This document shows, piece by piece, positions 40,524 to 42,900 of a DNA stretch of 42,900 nt. Within the stretch, counting starts at the first letter, position 1; each line of letters opens with the position of its first letter. Position numbers and translations under genes: made by a program. The stretch comes from Calidithermus chliarophilus DSM 9957 (GTDB lineage: Bacteria > Deinococcota > Deinococci > Deinococcales > Thermaceae): assembly GCF_000430045.1 (NCBI RefSeq), contig NZ_KE387023.1, forward strand, positions 1,226,174 through 1,269,073, written 5' to 3'. The notes under the pieces are model-generated. The model was not told where the DNA came from, did no database searches, and worked only from the letters and a program-made list of their open reading frames with translations.

Positions 40524-41321
40524 TCAGGCCGGATCGTCATGAGCCAAAGTATAAGCCTGGTTTCGCGGAATGCCAGCCTCGACCAGCGCCCGGACCAGCG
40601 CCTTGCCGTGCAGGCCCTGGGCGCGCAAGCGCTCGAGCAGTTCCGCCGCGCTCGGCCCCTGAGGGGCGGCGGCCTCCTTAGGCCCCAGCACGATCACGAA
40701 CTCCCCGCGCGGCTCGCGGAAGTGCTCCAGCGCCTCGCCCAGGCTGCCGCGGAACACCTCCTCGTGCAGCTTGGAGAGCTCGCGGGCCACGGCCACGGGG
40801 TGCGCCGGGCCGTAGAACTCGAGCAGGTCCTCGAGGGTGTCCCGCAGGCGGTGGGGGGCCTCGTAGAGCACCACGGTGCGGCCCGCGGCGATGCTCTGCA
40901 GGCGCTCGCGGCGCTCCGAGCTCTTCTGCGGCAAAAAGCCCTCGAAGGCGAAGCGGGCGGTGGGCAGCCCCGAGGCCACCAGGGCCGGGACCAGCGCGGT
41001 GGGGCCGGGCAGCACCTCGATCGCCCACCCCTCCTTCAGCCCCAGGCTCACCAGCTCGGCGCCGGGGTCGGAGATGCCGGGCGTGCCCGCGTCGGTGGCG
41101 TAGGCCACGTAGCTGTAGCCCTCCAGCAGCTCCCTGGCCCGCCCCACGGTGTGCTGGTCGAGCCGCACGGTGGGTTTGGCGATGCCGAAGTGCTTGAGCA
41201 GGATGCCGGTGCGCCGGGTGTCCTCGCAGGCCACCACCTCGGCCTCCCTGAGCGCCCGCAAGGCCCGCAGGGTGATGTCCTCGAGGTTGCCGATGGGGGT
41301 GGGGACGAGCACCAGGCGCAT
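40524..41321 (-). CDS. rsmI: 16S rRNA (cytidine-1402 2'-O)-methyltransferase
   Basis: 265 residues, of the SAM-dependent tetrapyrrole-methylase-like fold. Motifs: MRLVLVPTPIGNLEDITLRALRAL, ACEDTRRTGILLKHFGI, YATDAGTPGISDPG and GPTALVPALVASGLP. The C-terminal domain (LLERLRAQGLHGKALVRALVEAGIPRNQAY) is the usual RsmI extension. It adds the 2'-O-methyl group at C1402 in the decoding centre. A TACACT -10 lies 7 nt before the ATG, with no ribosome site. Possibly co-transcribed with pfkA. Confidence 0.95.
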   Translation of the reverse strand: MRLVLVPTPIGNLEDITLRALRALREAEVVACEDTRRTGILLKHFGIAKPTVRLDQHTVGRARELLEGYSYVAYATDAGTPGISDPGAELVSLGLKEGWAIEVLPGPTALVPALVASGLPTARFAFEGFLPQKSSERRERLQSIAAGRTVVLYEAPHRLRDTLEDLLEFYGPAHPVAVARELSKLHEEVFRGSLGEALEHFREPRGEFVIVLGPKEAAAPQGPSAAELLERLRAQGLHGKALVRALVEAGIPRNQAYTLAHDDPA

Positions 41322-41328
41322 GGGGACT

Positions 41329-41334
41329 AGTGTA
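41329..41334 (-). promoter_or_regulatory. -10 element TACACT of rsmI
   Basis: TACACT on the minus strand, 7 nt before the ATG at 41321; leaderless type. The repeat array at 41336-41530 starts directly upstream, so any -35 would lie in repeat units. Confidence 0.55.
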
Positions 41335-41335
41335 A

Positions 41336-41530
41336 GTCAATGGTCGGTGGTCGATGGTCGATAGCCCATAGCCGATAGCTGATAGCCGATAGCCGAACGC
41401 CAAACGCCCTTTCTTTGCCCCCCTTAGCAAGGGGGGCTGGGGGGATACCCCCTCCCCGCGTGCGGGGAGGGACGGGGAGGGGTAACCACGAGCTGACGGC
41501 TGATAGCTGATAGCTGACCGCTGACGGCTT
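41336..41530. repeat. Composite heptanucleotide repeat array, copy 13 (order E-B-C-A, left of the methyltransferase)
   Basis: Units GTCGGTG/GTCGATG/GTCGATA, GCCCATA/GCCGATA/GCTGATA, GCCGAAC/GCCAAAC. Then block C: CCCCCCTT-AGC-AAGGGGGG at 41418-41436 and CCCTCCCCGC/GCGGGGAGGG at 41450-41471. Then CTGACGG/CTGATAG units. It is the mirror image of the array at 42283-42499, so the two flank the methyltransferase gene as inverted repeats. Confidence 0.9.
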
Positions 41531-41554
41531 AAAGCTTTTCGCTTCCCGCTTCCC

Positions 41555-41560
41555 TAAAAT
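41555..41560 (+). promoter_or_regulatory. -10 element TAAAAT of the methyltransferase gene
   Basis: TAAAAT lies 6 nt before the ATG at 41567, with CCCCCT between; no ribosome site is possible, so the mRNA should be leaderless. Confidence 0.65.
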
Positions 41561-41566
41561 CCCCCT

Positions 41567-42271
41567 ATGGCCCGCAACGCTTACGGTTGGCTTTACGACA
41601 AAATCTATGGCTTCAAGGACTACGGCCTCGAGGCGCGGCGCGTCCATGAGATCATCCAGGCGCGCAACCCGGGGGCGGGCAGCTTGCTGGACGTGGCGTG
41701 CGGGACGGGGAAGCACCTGGAGCACCTCAAGGCGCGCTACCGGGTGGTGGGGACCGACCTCGACGAGGGGCAGCTCGAGGAGGCCCGCCAGCGGCATCCC
41801 GAGGTGGGGTTCCACCGAGCCGACATGCGCGACTTCGAATTGGGCCAGCGCTTCGGCGCGGTCACGTGCCTGTTCAGCGCCATCGGCTACGCCGGGAGCG
41901 TGGAGGGGATGAACCGTGCGGTCGCCACGATGGCGCGGCACCTCGAGCCCGGCGGAATTCTCCTGCTCGAGCCCTGGCTCAGCCCCGAGGTCTGGCAGAA
42001 CGGCCGCCCCCACGCCGTCTTCGTGGACGAGCCCGAGCTCAAGGTGGCCCGCATGAACGTCAGCCGCCAGGAGGGGCGCGAGAGCGTGCTCGAGTTCCAC
42101 TACCTCCTCGCCCGCCCCCAGGGCGTCGAGTACTTCACCGAGGAACTGCGCCTGTTCCTGTTCACCCACGAGGAGTACATCAACGCCTTCCAGCAGGCCA
42201 GTCTGAGCGTCGATTTCGACCCCCAGGGCCTTACCGGGCGGGGGCTTTACGTGGGGGTGAAGGGAGAGTAG
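41567..42271 (+). CDS. Class I SAM-dependent methyltransferase
   Basis: 234 residues. Rossmann-fold methyltransferase: motif I LLDVACGTGKHLEHL (Asp42-Gly48), acidic residue for the SAM ribose in VVGTDLD (Asp64), motif RADMRDFELGQRF and LEPGGILLLEPW. The opening YGWLYDKIYGFKDYGLEA resembles sugar N-methyltransferases such as DesVI/TylM1 and related enzymes, but the acceptor is unknown. It stands alone between two inverted composite repeats, with its own leaderless promoter. Confidence 0.9.
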   Translation: MARNAYGWLYDKIYGFKDYGLEARRVHEIIQARNPGAGSLLDVACGTGKHLEHLKARYRVVGTDLDEGQLEEARQRHPEVGFHRADMRDFELGQRFGAVTCLFSAIGYAGSVEGMNRAVATMARHLEPGGILLLEPWLSPEVWQNGRPHAVFVDEPELKVARMNVSRQEGRESVLEFHYLLARPQGVEYFTEELRLFLFTHEEYINAFQQASLSVDFDPQGLTGRGLYVGVKGE

Positions 42272-42282
42272 GGGGAAGCTTT

Positions 42283-42499
42283 GAGCCCTCAGCTATCAGC
42301 TATCAGCCGTTAGCGGTTAGCTTGTGGCTCGTGGTTTACCCCTCCCCGCACGCGGGGAGGGGGTATCCCCCCAGCCCCCCTTGCTAAGGGGGGTAAAGAA
42401 TGGGCGTTTTGCGTCTTGCGTTTTGCGTTTGGCGTTTGGCGTTTGGCGTACGACGTACGACCCGCACCCGGCTATCAGCTATCGACTATCGACCATCGC
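42283..42499. repeat. Composite heptanucleotide repeat array, copy 14 (order A-C-B-D-E)
   Basis: AGCCCTC/AGCTATC/AGCCGTT/AGCGGTT units. Then block C (CCCCTCCCCGC/GCGGGGAGGGG and CCCCCCTT-GCT-AAGGGGGG, about 42338-42392). Then GCGTTTT/GCGTCTT/GCGTTTG units, GCGTACG/ACGTACG, and ATCAGCT/ATCGACT/ATCGACC units. The B-D-E part is 14 units without a phase slip. Confidence 0.9.
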
Positions 42500-42501
42500 C
42501 G

Positions 42502-42507
42502 TATATT
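42502..42507 (+). promoter_or_regulatory. -10 element TATATT of the epimerase-like gene
   Basis: TATATT lies 6 nt before the ATG at 42514, with TGACCC between; leaderless type, next to the repeat array. Confidence 0.65.
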
Positions 42508-42513
42508 TGACCC

Positions 42514-42900
42514 ATGGAACTCCACCACGTCGGCATCGCCGTCAGCGACCTCGAGGCCCGCCGCCCGGCCGTACTACGCCCTGGGGTACGAGCTCGAGGC
42601 CAAGGACACCGTCGAGAGCCAGGGCGTGAGCGTGTACATGCTCAGGAGCGGCCACAGCCGCCTCGAGCTGCTCGCCCCCACCCGGCCCGACAGCCCCATC
42701 GGCAAATTCCTGGACAAGCGGGGGCCGGGGATCCACCACCTAGCCTTCGCGACGGGCGACATCCGGGGGGAGCTCGAGCGCCTGGCCGGGGAGGGCACGC
42801 CCCTCATCGACGCGGCGCCGCGCCCCGGGTTCGGGGGGCACCTCGTGGCCTTCATCCACCCCAAGTGGTCGGGCGGGGTGCTGGTCGAGCTCGTCGAGGC
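42514..42900 (+). pseudogene. VOC-family / methylmalonyl-CoA epimerase-like gene with an early frameshift (runs off the window)
   Basis: Frame 1 from ATG 42514 gives MELHHVGIAVSDLEARR, the usual N-terminus with its metal-binding His. The family then continues in another frame from about 42572: YYALGYELEAKDTVESQG, then RLELLAP, GPGIHHLAFATGDI (second metal His) and GVLVELVE (metal Glu). Removing one C in the run at 42558-42570 restores one reading frame. So there is a one-base insertion, an assembly error, or a programmed shift. An intact enzyme would interconvert R- and S-methylmalonyl-CoA. The 3' end is outside the window. Confidence 0.75.

Overview
The window is high G+C DNA (about 70% by eye) from a bacterium that most resembles the Thermaceae (Deinococcota; a Meiothermus- or Calidithermus-like organism). 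This rests on several things: many genes with a TANNNT -10 element 6-9 nt before the start codon (leaderless style), very frequent CTCGAG hexamers, a Thermus-like set of proteins, and intergenic regions full of short tandem repeats. The genus is an inference. No tRNA, rRNA, transposase, integrase or CRISPR array was found.

Layout. 1-2.5 kb: the end of a hexapeptide-repeat acyltransferase, then two convergent envelope proteins of unknown function. 2.7-6.0 kb: a NarL-type kinase/regulator pair with an SDR oxidoreductase and a histidine-phosphatase-like protein. 6.2-10 kb: a small unknown protein, a cytochrome P450 with a small membrane protein, TrhA/hemolysin III, a 90-aa unknown and a Uma2-type nuclease-fold protein. 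10.1-17.9 kb, minus strand: a purine operon purB-purC-purS-purQ-HAD-purL-purF, which takes PRPP to FGAM and includes the SAICAR/adenylosuccinate steps. 18.4-22.9 kb: a lipoprotein with three 94-residue Ig-like repeats, followed 2 nt later by a subtilisin-like lipoprotein protease. 23.1-27.1 kb, minus strand: a DUF4157-lipase fusion (a candidate injected or secreted effector) with a membrane-anchored partner, bracketed by two copies of the 3' end of a Gly-rich secreted-protein gene.

27.25-33.8 kb, minus strand: an efflux operon with two TolC-like outer-membrane factors, an HlyD/MacA adaptor, a MacB-type ATPase and permease, and a Gly-rich exported protein. The first junctions are 4-nt ATGA or GTGA overlaps. 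34-36.7 kb: a small secreted protein and a BaeSR-like two-component system. Direct repeats with an exact 11-bp period lie in front of both the regulator and the efflux operon, so this system probably controls the pump. 36.8-42.9 kb: a DUF6265 protein, a HAD/CMD/Nudix cluster, a cold-shock gene, rsmI-pfkA, a SAM methyltransferase, and a VOC/methylmalonyl-CoA epimerase-like gene with an early frameshift.

The most unusual feature is a genome-wide-looking repeat system. At least 13 intergenic arrays are built of degenerate 7-bp units whose phase holds even where the unit sequence changes. Four of them also carry a double-hairpin module in a fixed order. One array lies inside the N-terminal coding region of a TolC-like gene, where 49 bp are translated as part of the signal peptide.
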